A stretch of DNA of 64,000 bases from Idiomarina sp. PL1-037 (GTDB taxonomy: Bacteria > Pseudomonadota > Gammaproteobacteria > Enterobacterales > Alteromonadaceae). The stretch lies in contig NZ_CP139873.1 of assembly GCF_034422975.1 (NCBI RefSeq), positions 930,001-994,000 on the forward strand, written 5' to 3'. Positions 6,371 through 14,938 of this stretch are shown in pieces (the stretch's first letter is position 1; every line of letters begins with the position of its first letter). The translations under genes and the position numbers were made by a program. The notes under the pieces were generated by a model, which was given only the letters and a program-made list of their open reading frames with translations, ran no database searches and was not told the DNA's origin.

Positions 6371-9205
6371 ATGAGTGATTACAAACACACCTTAAACTTG
6401 CCACAAACAGCATTTCCAATGCGCGGCAACCTGGCTCAGCGCGAGCCAAAAATGCTGGAGCAGTGGTATGAAACTGACCTGTACGGTCAAATTCGTAAAG
6501 CCAAAGCGGGCAAGCCTAAATTTATTCTGCACGATGGCCCTCCGTACGCGAACGGGCAAATTCACATTGGTCACGCCGTAAATAAAATTTTAAAAGACGT
6601 TATTGTTAAGGCGAAAACCTTAAGCGACTTCGACGCGCCTTACGTACCGGGCTGGGATTGTCATGGTCTGCCAATTGAACTGCAAGTTGAGAAAAAGCAC
6701 GGCAAGCCGGGTAAAAAATTGAATCTGGCTGAGTTCCGCGAAAAGTGTCGTGAATACGCAATGACCCAAATTGACCAGCAACGTACGGACTTTAAACGTC
6801 TGGGGGTGTTGGGCGACTGGGACAACCCTTATCTGACCATGAACTTTAAGCAGGAAGCCGACAGTGTTCGAGCTTTGGCAAAAATTATTGATAACGGTCA
6901 CATGCATCAAGGTTTCAAGCCGGTTCACTGGTGTACCGACTGTGGCTCAGCGCTGGCGGAAGCGGAAGTTGAATATCAGGACAAAAACTCACCGGCCATT
7001 GACGTGCGTATGCCGGTTGCGGCTACAGCTGAAACGGTTGACCGATTCAGCACGCCAGAAGGGCATGTCGGTGAGGGCGATGTCAGCATGGTTATCTGGA
7101 CCACGACCCCGTGGACCATTCCCGCCAACCGCGCTGTGACTTTGGCCGAAGGGCTCGAGTACACTTTAGTGCAGATTGAGGCCAGCGATGATCAGCCTGC
7201 CGAGCGTGTGATTCTTGCGGACGACTTGGTTAATGGCTGCATGGAGCGCTGGAACATTACCCACTACCACAAGCTGGGTTTCTGCAAAGGTAAAGACTTA
7301 GAAGGTCTGCAGCTACAGCATCCGTTGTTTGAATTGCAGGTGCCGGTAATACTGGGCGACCACGTAACCACTGAAAGTGGTACCGGTTGTGTGCATACAG
7401 CGCCAGGCCATGGTGTCGATGACTTCCTGGTCGGTCAACGTTACGGTATTGAGGTTTATAACCCAGTTGGCGATAACGGTGTGTACAAAGATGATACGCC
7501 ACTGTTTGCCGGACAGCATGTGTTTAAAGCAAACGAGCCTATTGTCGACAAGCTGCGCGAAATGGGCAACTTGATGCATGCCGAAAGTTACCGTCATTCG
7601 TACCCGCATTGCTGGCGCCATAAAACGCCAATTATTTTCCGTGCGACGCCGCAGTGGTTTATCAGCATGGACAAGAAGGGTTTGCGTGCAGGTGCTTTAG
7701 AGCAAATTAAGAAGGTGGGCTGGTTCCCTGAGTGGGGGCAAAGCCGCATTGAATCTATGGTAGAAGGGCGCCCTGACTGGTGTATTTCTCGTCAGCGTAC
7801 CTGGGGTAACCCCATTGCCATTTTCGTCAACCGCGAAACGGATGAGCTTCACCCGAACACGCTGGAGCTAATGGAAAAAGTGGCTCAGTTAATTGAAAAA
7901 GGCGGTGTTCAGGCCTGGTTTGACTTAGAGCCTGAAACTTTATTAGGCGATGAAGCTGATAAATACCGTAAAGTGACCGACACTTTAGACGTCTGGTTTG
8001 ACTCCGGTGTAACGCACCATTGCGTATTGCGTGAGTTTGATGGTTTGCGCTGGCCTGCCGATTTGTATCTGGAAGGGTCAGATCAGCACCGCGGCTGGTT
8101 CCAGAGCTCTCTGGTTACCGGTGTTGCAATGTATGAGGAAGCGCCATACCACCAGGTATTAACGCACGGTTTTACTGTGGATGCACAGGGCCGCAAGATG
8201 TCTAAGTCTATCGGGAACGTAGTGGCTCCGCAGGACGTGATGAATAAGCTGGGCGGAGACATTCTGCGCTTATGGGTTGCGTCAGCGGATTATTCCGGCG
8301 AAATGACGGTTTCTGACGAAATTCTCAAGCGTTCAGCGGATGCGTATCGTCGCATTCGTAATACGTCGCGCTTTTTGCTGGCGAACTTAAGCGGCTTTGA
8401 CCCTAAAACCGACTTGGTTGCCAAAGAAAATATGGTTGAACTGGATCGCTGGATTGTCGGCCGTGCGGCTGACTTACAGCAAGAGCTGCTGGAAGCCTAC
8501 AATAACTACCAGTTCCACAGTGTGGTGCAAAAGCTGATGCACTTCTGTTCTATTGAACTGGGCAGCTTCTACCTGGATATTATTAAAGACCGCCAGTACA
8601 CCGCAAAATCGGAGGGGTTAGCGCGGCGTTCATGTCAGACGGCGCTGTATCATATTGCCGAAGCATTAGTGCGCTGGATGGCACCAATTTGCAGCTTTAC
8701 CGCTCAGGAAATTTGGGACTTGTTGCCAAACGAACGCAGCCAGTATGTCTTTACTGAAAGCTGGTATCAGGGTTTTGGTGAATTTTCCGGTGTTAAAGAC
8801 GATGAAAACGAGTTTTGGATGCAGTTACTGGAAATTCGTGATGTCGTTAACCAGGCGCTGGAACAGTCACGCCGAGATGATGTTATCGGTGGTTCGTTAC
8901 AGGCAGAAGTCACATTGTACGCTGACGATAAACTGGCGACAGCCTTGAATCGTTTAGGCGAAGAGTTGCGCTTTGCACTGCTGACATCGGAAGCGCAAGT
9001 GGCCTCTATTAGCGACGCGCCTGCTGACGCCGTTAAAGCGGAGAAAATGGCTTTGGCCGTTAGTGTGACAAAATCTGAATACAAGAAGTGTGAGCGTTGC
9101 TGGCACCATCGCAAAGAGGTGGGCACATTAGAAAGCCATGCCGATTTATGCCAGCGTTGTGTGACTAATATTGAAGGTGAAGGTGAGGAGCGTCGTTTTG
9201 CCTGA
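6371..9205 (+). CDS. ileS: Isoleucyl-tRNA synthetase
   Basis: 944-residue class I aminoacyl-tRNA synthetase. HIGH is at residues 65-68 and KMSKS at 609-613; the CP1 editing region lies between them (TTTPWTIPANRA), and the C-terminus has the zinc-binding cysteines (CERCWHHRKEVG, then LCQRCV). It charges tRNA-Ile and hydrolyses misactivated valine. Length and motifs match the bacterial-type IleS of E. coli. Its stop codon overlaps the TTG start of lspA, which suggests translational coupling. Confidence 0.98.
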   Translation: MSDYKHTLNLPQTAFPMRGNLAQREPKMLEQWYETDLYGQIRKAKAGKPKFILHDGPPYANGQIHIGHAVNKILKDVIVKAKTLSDFDAPYVPGWDCHGLPIELQVEKKHGKPGKKLNLAEFREKCREYAMTQIDQQRTDFKRLGVLGDWDNPYLTMNFKQEADSVRALAKIIDNGHMHQGFKPVHWCTDCGSALAEAEVEYQDKNSPAIDVRMPVAATAETVDRFSTPEGHVGEGDVSMVIWTTTPWTIPANRAVTLAEGLEYTLVQIEASDDQPAERVILADDLVNGCMERWNITHYHKLGFCKGKDLEGLQLQHPLFELQVPVILGDHVTTESGTGCVHTAPGHGVDDFLVGQRYGIEVYNPVGDNGVYKDDTPLFAGQHVFKANEPIVDKLREMGNLMHAESYRHSYPHCWRHKTPIIFRATPQWFISMDKKGLRAGALEQIKKVGWFPEWGQSRIESMVEGRPDWCISRQRTWGNPIAIFVNRETDELHPNTLELMEKVAQLIEKGGVQAWFDLEPETLLGDEADKYRKVTDTLDVWFDSGVTHHCVLREFDGLRWPADLYLEGSDQHRGWFQSSLVTGVAMYEEAPYHQVLTHGFTVDAQGRKMSKSIGNVVAPQDVMNKLGGDILRLWVASADYSGEMTVSDEILKRSADAYRRIRNTSRFLLANLSGFDPKTDLVAKENMVELDRWIVGRAADLQQELLEAYNNYQFHSVVQKLMHFCSIELGSFYLDIIKDRQYTAKSEGLARRSCQTALYHIAEALVRWMAPICSFTAQEIWDLLPNERSQYVFTESWYQGFGEFSGVKDDENEFWMQLLEIRDVVNQALEQSRRDDVIGGSLQAEVTLYADDKLATALNRLGEELRFALLTSEAQVASISDAPADAVKAEKMALAVSVTKSEYKKCERCWHHRKEVGTLESHADLCQRCVTNIEGEGEERRFA

Positions 9206-9725
9206 TTTTGCTGACCAGACTAACCGCGCAACCGGGCTACGCTTTTTGTGGCTGACGTTGTTGCTGGTAGTTATTGATCAAATTACGAAGATTTGGGTCG
9301 CGGGTGAGTTTGAGCTTTATGAAAGCCGAGTTGTTATTGAAGGCTTGTTTAACTTCACCTATGTACATAACTATGGTGCCGCATTTAGTTTTTTAAGTGA
9401 CGGCGGCGGTTGGCAGCGTTGGTTCTTTACCGCCATTGCTATCGCTATCAGCGTGGTGCTGCTCATTTGGATGCGCCGCAACCCGGTGGGTTTATGGCGC
9501 CAGAATTTAGCCTTTTCTCTGATTATGGCCGGGGCTATTGGTAACGTAGCTGACCGGTTAATGTATGGTTATGTCATCGACTTTTTTGATGTTCATTATC
9601 AGGGGTGGCACTGGCCGGCCTTTAACGTAGCCGACATGGCTATTACTATTGGTGCCGCACTCATGTTATTGGAAGCTTTTTTTGATAACCGTCGGGACAA
9701 AGCCGAGAACGGTCAAGGGCAGTAA
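9198..9725 (+). CDS. lspA: Lipoprotein signal peptidase (signal peptidase II)
   Basis: 175 residues with four hydrophobic segments. It cleaves signal peptides of diacylglyceryl-modified prolipoproteins in the inner membrane; this window encodes two substrates (MlaA and Pal). The catalytic aspartates are in YVIDFFD and NVADMA; NYGAAFSF and GNVADR are also conserved. I place the start at TTG 9198, with AGGAG at 9186-9190; it overlaps the ileS stop by eight bases. An ATG 27 bases upstream lies deeper in ileS and has no clear ribosome site. Confidence 0.93.
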   Translation: MPDFADQTNRATGLRFLWLTLLLVVIDQITKIWVAGEFELYESRVVIEGLFNFTYVHNYGAAFSFLSDGGGWQRWFFTAIAIAISVVLLIWMRRNPVGLWRQNLAFSLIMAGAIGNVADRLMYGYVIDFFDVHYQGWHWPAFNVADMAITIGAALMLLEAFFDNRRDKAENGQGQ

Positions 9726-9735
9726 GGAGTTTTAT

Positions 9736-10176
9736 TTGAGTCGTTTACCTATAGAGCACGGACGGGAAGTGGTGATGCACTTCACTATTAAGTTGTCCGA
9801 TGATTCAGTTGCAGACAGCACCAAAATGTCAGGTAAGCCCGCAAAGTTTCGGATGGGTGATGGCAACTTGACCGAAAACTTTGAAGCGTGCCTTGTGGGG
9901 TTGCGCGAAGGGGCGGAACGCAAGTTCACGCTAGAGCCTAAAGACGCTTTTGGTGAACCCAACCCGGACAACTATTATTATGTTGATTCGGCAAAGTTTA
10001 GCGACGAAACCAAACCGGAAGTTGGCGCTATTCTGGCTTTTACTCAACCGGATGGTACTGATTTACCGGGAATTGTTCGTAAAATTGAAGGTCCAACAGT
10101 GACCATCGACTTTAATCACCCGTTGGCCGGACAAACAGTGATTTTTGAAGTAGAAATTATCAGCGTTGAGCCGTGA
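9736..10176 (+). CDS. fkpB: FKBP-type peptidyl-prolyl isomerase FkpB (SlpA)
   Basis: 146 residues similar to E. coli FkpB over the full length, including FRMGDGNLTENFE, LEPKDAFGEPNPD and the ending DFNHPLAGQTVIFEVE. The SlpA/SlyD subgroup combines an FKBP isomerase domain with an inserted flap that acts as a chaperone. The start is TTG at 9736 with AAGGAG at 9724-9729; longer in-frame extensions fall inside lspA. It lies between lspA and ispH, as in E. coli. Confidence 0.93.
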   Translation: MSRLPIEHGREVVMHFTIKLSDDSVADSTKMSGKPAKFRMGDGNLTENFEACLVGLREGAERKFTLEPKDAFGEPNPDNYYYVDSAKFSDETKPEVGAILAFTQPDGTDLPGIVRKIEGPTVTIDFNHPLAGQTVIFEVEIISVEP

Positions 10177-10212
10177 GTGGTTACTGAATCAGGCTGAACG
10201 CAGGAGGAAATG

Positions 10213-11157
10213 ATGCAAATTTTGTTGGCGAACCCACGTGGTTTTTGTGCCGGAGTTGATCGCGCTATTACCATTGTTGAGCGGGCTTTAGAAATCTTTG
10301 AGCCGCCAATTTACGTGCGTCACGAAGTGGTTCACAACAAATACGTTGTCAGTAAATTGCGCGAGGCCGGTGCGGTCTTTGTAGAAGAATTGCACGAAGT
10401 GCCGGATGACCAGATTGTTATTTTTAGCGCTCATGGCGTTTCTCAGGCGGTAAGGCAAGAAGCCAAAGATCGCGGCCTTCGGGTGTTTGATGCCACTTGT
10501 CCATTGGTGACCAAAGTCCATATGGAAGTTACCCGTGCCAGTCGCAAAGGGCACGAATGTGTACTCATTGGTCATGCCGGACATCCGGAAGTTGAAGGCA
10601 CCATGGGTCAGTATAAGAACGCCGATGGTGGTATCTACTTAGTTGAATCGCCTGAAGACGTGAATAAGCTTGAAGTTAAAGACTTGAAGAACCTTCATTA
10701 TATGAGTCAGACAACCTTATCGGTTGATGACACGGCCGATGTTATTGAAGCCTTACGTCAGAAGTTTCCTGATATTAATGGTCCTCGTAAAGATGATATC
10801 TGCTACGCCACCCAAAACCGGCAGGACGCAGTTCGTGAGTTAGCCAGTGATGCCGATGTCATGTTGGTGGTTGGAGCGCGTAACAGTTCAAATTCAAACC
10901 GCTTACGAGAGCTTTCCGAGAAAATGGGAACTCCGGCATACCTAATTGATGACGCCAGCTGTATTGATAAAACCTGGTTAAAAGGTCACGAGAAGGTGGC
11001 TGTAACGGCAGGGGCCTCTGCACCGGAAGTGTTGGTTAAAGAAGTGATTGCTAAGCTGCAGGAATGGGGCGGCAAAACCGCAGTTGAACTCAGTGGCCGC
11101 GAAGAGAATATTACCTTTTCAATTCCACCGGAGCTAAGACCGCACCCGGTGAGCTAG
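10213..11157 (+). CDS. ispH: 4-hydroxy-3-methylbut-2-enyl diphosphate reductase
   Basis: 314 residues. The last enzyme of the MEP pathway, reducing HMBPP to IPP and DMAPP with a [4Fe-4S] cluster. The three cluster cysteines are visible: C12 (RGFCAGVD), C96 (DATCPLV) and the one in DDICYATQNR near 197. There are two adjacent ATGs; AGGAGG at 10202-10207 is only two bases from the first but five from the second, so I prefer the second, which also matches the E. coli N-terminus MQILLANPRG. It ends the ileS block and converges with the minor pilin operon after five bases, with no clear terminator. Confidence 0.96.
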   Translation: MQILLANPRGFCAGVDRAITIVERALEIFEPPIYVRHEVVHNKYVVSKLREAGAVFVEELHEVPDDQIVIFSAHGVSQAVRQEAKDRGLRVFDATCPLVTKVHMEVTRASRKGHECVLIGHAGHPEVEGTMGQYKNADGGIYLVESPEDVNKLEVKDLKNLHYMSQTTLSVDDTADVIEALRQKFPDINGPRKDDICYATQNRQDAVRELASDADVMLVVGARNSSNSNRLRELSEKMGTPAYLIDDASCIDKTWLKGHEKVAVTAGASAPEVLVKEVIAKLQEWGGKTAVELSGREENITFSIPPELRPHPVS

Positions 11158-11162
11158 ACGGT

Positions 11163-11507
11163 TTATCGGGAAAGCCAGAATGTTTGGATCAGTTCGTTAT
11201 CTTTTCCCCAGGACACTGTGACTTTGCTGGTAGCGTTAAACTGGTCAATAGAAGTGAGTTCTGCTGTTAAATGAAGTTGCCCGGCTTTCCTCGATAGTTC
11301 TGGGTTATTACCTTTAGCCCACGCTTGTTGAGCCTCACTTAAATAAGTCATCAAAACCTCCACCGCCTTTGCTTTTGTATGGGCATGATCAATCGCCGAT
11401 AGCCCAGCTTGTAAAAGCTGCAGACTGCTCACGGACCAGAGCGCCACCAGGGCAGCTCCGGCCAAAACTTCAACCAGAGAAAAGCCTTTATTCTTGTGCC
11501 TGTTCAT
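11163..11507 (-). CDS. Type IV minor pilin, PpdC/PilV-like
   Basis: 114 residues with a class III prepilin leader: short basic head MNRHKNKG, then FSLVEVL with Glu at mature position 5 and a hydrophobic helix. PilD peptidase would cut after the Gly. PilV/PpdC-type minor pilins take part in the priming complex for type IV pilus or pseudopilus assembly. It is the last gene of a four-gene minus-strand operon, overlapping the preceding gene by 20 bases. The globular part is short and poorly conserved, so the exact subfamily is inferred from gene order. Confidence 0.7.
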   Translation of the reverse strand: MNRHKNKGFSLVEVLAGAALVALWSVSSLQLLQAGLSAIDHAHTKAKAVEVLMTYLSEAQQAWAKGNNPELSRKAGQLHLTAELTSIDQFNATSKVTVSWGKDNELIQTFWLSR

Positions 11508-11682
11508 AAGCCCCGCGCTCTGCTTCTAAGTCTTTCTGAAGTTGCTGAGAAAGCTGTTGCCACTGATGATGTTGCTGAGCTTCTATCATTTGCGCGTAGA
11601 AGAGCAGTGCAGCTAAACTGGCTGAGCTTAAACTTATAAGTGTTACTAAGGTGAGTATCAGAGCGAATCCTTTCGCGTTCAT
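11488..11682 (-). CDS. Small prepilin-like protein, PilX/YgdB-like
   Basis: 64 residues: MNAKGFALILTLVTLIS, a prepilin-like leader (G then F) in which mature position 5 is Leu rather than Glu, followed by a short Gln/Glu-rich helix. A missing Glu5 is typical of PilX/GspK-type tip minor pilins, but those are much larger; E. coli YgdB, in the same operon position, is also a degenerate member. The start at 11682 has GGAG seven bases upstream; an ATG four codons earlier overlaps that site. Function is inferred from position among three other minor pilin genes. Confidence 0.6.
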   Translation of the reverse strand: MNAKGFALILTLVTLISLSSASLAALLFYAQMIEAQQHHQWQQLSQQLQKDLEAERGAYEQAQE

Positions 11683-11694
11683 AATAAGCTCCAT

Positions 11695-12195
11695 TTAGTT
11701 AACCAGAGGAGTGATTGTTCGTTTGAAAACATGTGTCTGTGCATTGCTGGTAACGGTAAAAGCTATAAAGAGTTTTGATAACCCACTACCGGATTCCGGA
11801 GAGTAAGAGTCAGCAGTAAATTGCGTGACTTTGAATTGAGACTTATCGGTAAGGGACTGCCAGCCATACCCGGCGCAGTCGAGAGTCATTGAGTTATGCT
11901 GTAGTTGTTCATTCCTGACTCGAAAGCCAACCGAGCCTCCGTTTTGCTGAGGAAACAAATAGCAACTGCCCTGAGGGTTCGAAATTTGCGTTGCGGCTGT
12001 ATTTTTTAAGGTTTCAAAAAACTGATTTGCAACTGACTGAGCACTTAAGAGTAAATTGACCTGCATTAGCTTGCGGTGTTGCACTCCTGTTTGCCATTGC
12101 ATTTGTTGCTGCGCCGCCAGAGCAACTATCGCGCCAATAGCAGAGGCTATAAGAACTTCTACCAAGCTACTGCCGCGCTCAGAAGTCATTAACAT
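11695..12195 (-). CDS. Type IV minor pilin, PpdB/PilW-like
   Basis: 166 residues with a prepilin N-terminus (SERG then SSLVEVLIASAIGAIVAL, Glu at mature position 5) and a C-terminal globular part containing two cysteines (GSCYLFP, LDCAGYGW) that could form a disulphide, as is common in PilW/PpdB proteins. Second gene of the operon, overlapping the upstream gene by seven bases. A nearer start (MTSERG) is also possible. Probably part of the pilus-tip initiation complex. Confidence 0.7.
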   Translation of the reverse strand: MLMTSERGSSLVEVLIASAIGAIVALAAQQQMQWQTGVQHRKLMQVNLLLSAQSVANQFFETLKNTAATQISNPQGSCYLFPQQNGGSVGFRVRNEQLQHNSMTLDCAGYGWQSLTDKSQFKVTQFTADSYSPESGSGLSKLFIAFTVTSNAQTHVFKRTITPLVN

Positions 12196-12605
12196 GAGGG
12201 GATTCCCGGAAGTGAATTACCCTCACTTAGGCATAGTCGAATACGACCGATACTGCTGATGATGACTTTTACCTGTCTGCTTTTGCCTATTAGCCTGATA
12301 TGCCCCGGTGTCGCGGCAGCTGACTCTCCATAAAAAGTAAGCGACGCGGAAGAACTGTAAGTGTATCCGGTTTGAATACCTGAGGCTTCTGAGTCATTGC
12401 TGAATGTGACTAAGTCGACTTCAATAGATTCCTTATTTGCTATGGACTTGGCTTTTACCAACTGCAAATAAGACAGCCAGCGGCCAGCTTCTTTTTGAAG
12501 CAATAAAGACTCTGTCTGCTGAGTAAATATTGGCAGGGCCGAAGCGCCAAGCACCGCACTAACAGCCAATGCTACGACCAATTCGATAAGAGAGTAACCG
12601 CGCAT
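12189..12605 (-). CDS. Type IV minor pilin, PpdA/FimT/GspH-like
   Basis: 138 residues starting MRGYSLIELVVALAVSAVLG, a clear class III prepilin leader cut between Gly and Tyr with Glu5, followed by a GspH/FimT-type beta domain (QLVKAKSIANKESIEV). First gene of the four-gene operon. The ATG at 12605 is preferred over a GTG two codons upstream; neither has a strong ribosome site. The 160 bases between this gene and flhA hold the divergent promoters, of which only the sigma-54 type site for flhA is clear. Confidence 0.72.
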   Translation of the reverse strand: MRGYSLIELVVALAVSAVLGASALPIFTQQTESLLLQKEAGRWLSYLQLVKAKSIANKESIEVDLVTFSNDSEASGIQTGYTYSSSASLTFYGESAAATPGHIRLIGKSRQVKVIISSIGRIRLCLSEGNSLPGIPSC

Positions 12606-12713
12606 AAACACACATTATTTTGAAAAAGAGCAACGAGTATAGAAGCTGCTTAAGCTTTGTCTGTAAGCCCCAACTGAAACGAATGTAAGATAACCTCCGA
12701 ATAAAATGAAAGC

Positions 12714-12729
12714 TGGCTCGATTCTTGAA
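12714..12729 (+). promoter_or_regulatory. Sigma-54 (RpoN) promoter of flhA
   Basis: TGGCTCG-ATTC-TTGAA matches the -24/-12 consensus TGGCACG-N4-TTGCA at all but two positions, with correct spacing between GG and the TTG block. In polar flagellates the flhA-flhF-flhG-fliA-cheY operon is RpoN-dependent, driven by FlrA/FleQ-type activators. The expected transcription start, about 12 bases past the -12 element, is near 12738-12740. That lies downstream of the in-frame TTG at 12725 and supports initiation of flhA at ATG 12773. Confidence 0.7.
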
Positions 12730-12772
12730 TAAAACATCCCAGGTTCAACTTTTTGACGCAACAGGAAGACGT

Positions 12773-14908
12773 ATGGCGAGCGGTGCCGAAAAGTTAGTAA
12801 ATTTAAGAAATTTCACGCAAAACAATGCGCACCTTATCAAAGGTTTTGGAACGCCGTTGGCCATTATGGCTATTCTGGCGATGATTGTTTTGCCAATTCC
12901 GGCTGTGGTGCTGGATGTTCTCTTTTCATTTTCAATTACTTTGTCACTGGTGGTTATGCTGGTGGCTGTTTATACCCAACGTCCGCTGGATTTCGCCGCC
13001 TTTCCTACCGTATTGCTTATTGCTACGGTACTACGCTTAAGCCTTAACGTTGCCTCTACGCGTATTGTTTTATTAGAAGGACATAACGGGCCCGGTGCTG
13101 CAGGTTCTGTTATTGAAGCCTTTGGTAGCGTGGTCATAGGGGGTAACTACACTGTTGGTCTGGTGGTGTTCGCCATTCTGGTTATTATTAACTTTGTGGT
13201 TATTACTAAGGGTGCCGGTCGTATTTCAGAAGTAACCGCTCGCTTCACCCTTGACGCCATGCCTGGTAAACAAATGGCGATTGACGCTGACCTTAACGCG
13301 GGACTAATCAACCAGGAAGAAGCCAAAGCACGACGCAGCGATGTAACCCGTGAGGCCGATTTCTACGGCTCTATGGACGGTGCCAGTAAGTTCGTAAAAG
13401 GCGATGCTATAGCCGGTATTTTAATCCTCTTTATCAACATTATCGGCGGGCTGCTCATTGGTATGATCCAATACGGACTCACATTCAATGAGGCTGTTGA
13501 GGTTTATACGCTATTAACCATTGGCGACGGCCTGGTTGCGCAAATTCCATCATTGTTACTGTCAGTTGCGACTGCCATTATCATTACTCGTGAAAATAAC
13601 AGCCAGGACATGGGCGATGCGGTTGTTCTGCAATTGCTCGATAACCCAAAGGTTTTGGTCATTACCAGCGCGGTATTGTTTGCTATGGGCGTTATTCCCG
13701 GTATGCCGCACTTTGCCTTTTTAAGCATGTCGGGCGTGTTAGCCGGCGCAGCTTACTTTAAACTTAAAAAAACCAAGACTGAAGAAGGCGAGCTGGTTGA
13801 AAAAGAACAGGAACAGCAAGTTCAGCAGGCGCAACAAAAAGAGCTCAGCTGGGACGACGTTCGCCATGTAGACACTATTGGTCTGGAAGTTGGCTATCGC
13901 CTAATTCCATTGGTGGATAAGCAGCAGGGCGGTGAATTGCTTTCACGCATTAAAGGTGTACGTAAGAAGCAGTCTCAGGAATTTGGTTTTCTCGTGCCAG
14001 CTGTTCATATCAGAGACAACCTCGATTTAGGCCCCAACAGTTACCGCATTACCCTTATGGGCGTAACCATGGGTGAAGCTGAAATTCGTCATGACTGGGA
14101 GATGGCGATTAACCCGGGGCAGGTATTCGGTGAGCTGGAGGGTGAGAAGACAAAAGACCCGGCCTTTGGGCTGGATGCGGTCTGGATCCGGCCAGAACAG
14201 CGCGAACATGCACAAACACTGGGTTACACCGTGGTTGACGCGGCAACCGTAGTCGCTACGCACTTAAGTCAGATTGTAACCAATCATGCATCTCAGTTGC
14301 TGGGTCACGAAGAAGCACAAGAATTGCTGGATCGTCTCGGTCGCACACATCCTAAGTTGATCGAGGGGTTAATTCCGGATTTATTGTCGCTGGGTAACTT
14401 TGTCAAAGTACTGCAGAACTTATTGGATGAAGGTATCGCTATTCGGGATATGCGTACCATCGTGCAAACTTTAGTTGAGTACGCCGGTCGCAGTCAGGAT
14501 CCTGAAGTACTGACAGCTGCAGTCAGAATTTCACTGCGTCGCTTAATTGTTCAGGACATTGCTGAGGGAGCCGCAGAATTGCCTGTCATAACTTTGGCGC
14601 CAGAGTTGGAACAGATGTTGCATCAGTCATTGCAAATGGCTGGTAATGACGGAAATCAGCAAGGCGCCGGAATCGAACCGGGTTTGGCCGAACGCCTGCA
14701 ACAGTCATTACGCGAAGTGCATCAGCAGCAGGAAATGAATGGTGAACCTTCAGTACTGCTGACTTCGGGGCTTCTACGGTCAACCATGGCGCGTTTTGCG
14801 CGTCACGCTACCGATGGTATGCGCGTGTTGTCCTATCAGGAAGTACCGGATGATAAACAAATTCGCATTGTCAGCTCAATTGGTGGACAACAAAACGGTG
14901 GTGAATAA
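12773..14908 (+). CDS. flhA: Flagellar export gate protein FlhA
   Basis: 711 residues. The N-terminal half holds eight or so membrane helices with the conserved FHIPEP-family segments (AAFPTVLLIATVLRLSLNVAS; cytoplasmic loop DAMPGKQMAIDADLNAG); the C-terminal half is the cytoplasmic domain forming the nonameric export ring that binds chaperone-substrate complexes. The start is ATG 12773 with GGAAG upstream; a longer frame from TTG 12725 would begin inside the -12 element. flhF follows after 30 bases. First gene of the large flagellar/chemotaxis operon. Confidence 0.96.
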   Translation: MASGAEKLVNLRNFTQNNAHLIKGFGTPLAIMAILAMIVLPIPAVVLDVLFSFSITLSLVVMLVAVYTQRPLDFAAFPTVLLIATVLRLSLNVASTRIVLLEGHNGPGAAGSVIEAFGSVVIGGNYTVGLVVFAILVIINFVVITKGAGRISEVTARFTLDAMPGKQMAIDADLNAGLINQEEAKARRSDVTREADFYGSMDGASKFVKGDAIAGILILFINIIGGLLIGMIQYGLTFNEAVEVYTLLTIGDGLVAQIPSLLLSVATAIIITRENNSQDMGDAVVLQLLDNPKVLVITSAVLFAMGVIPGMPHFAFLSMSGVLAGAAYFKLKKTKTEEGELVEKEQEQQVQQAQQKELSWDDVRHVDTIGLEVGYRLIPLVDKQQGGELLSRIKGVRKKQSQEFGFLVPAVHIRDNLDLGPNSYRITLMGVTMGEAEIRHDWEMAINPGQVFGELEGEKTKDPAFGLDAVWIRPEQREHAQTLGYTVVDAATVVATHLSQIVTNHASQLLGHEEAQELLDRLGRTHPKLIEGLIPDLLSLGNFVKVLQNLLDEGIAIRDMRTIVQTLVEYAGRSQDPEVLTAAVRISLRRLIVQDIAEGAAELPVITLAPELEQMLHQSLQMAGNDGNQQGAGIEPGLAERLQQSLREVHQQQEMNGEPSVLLTSGLLRSTMARFARHATDGMRVLSYQEVPDDKQIRIVSSIGGQQNGGE

Positions 14909-14938
14909 ACCACCACGCAAGAGTAACGGGAGTCGCTT

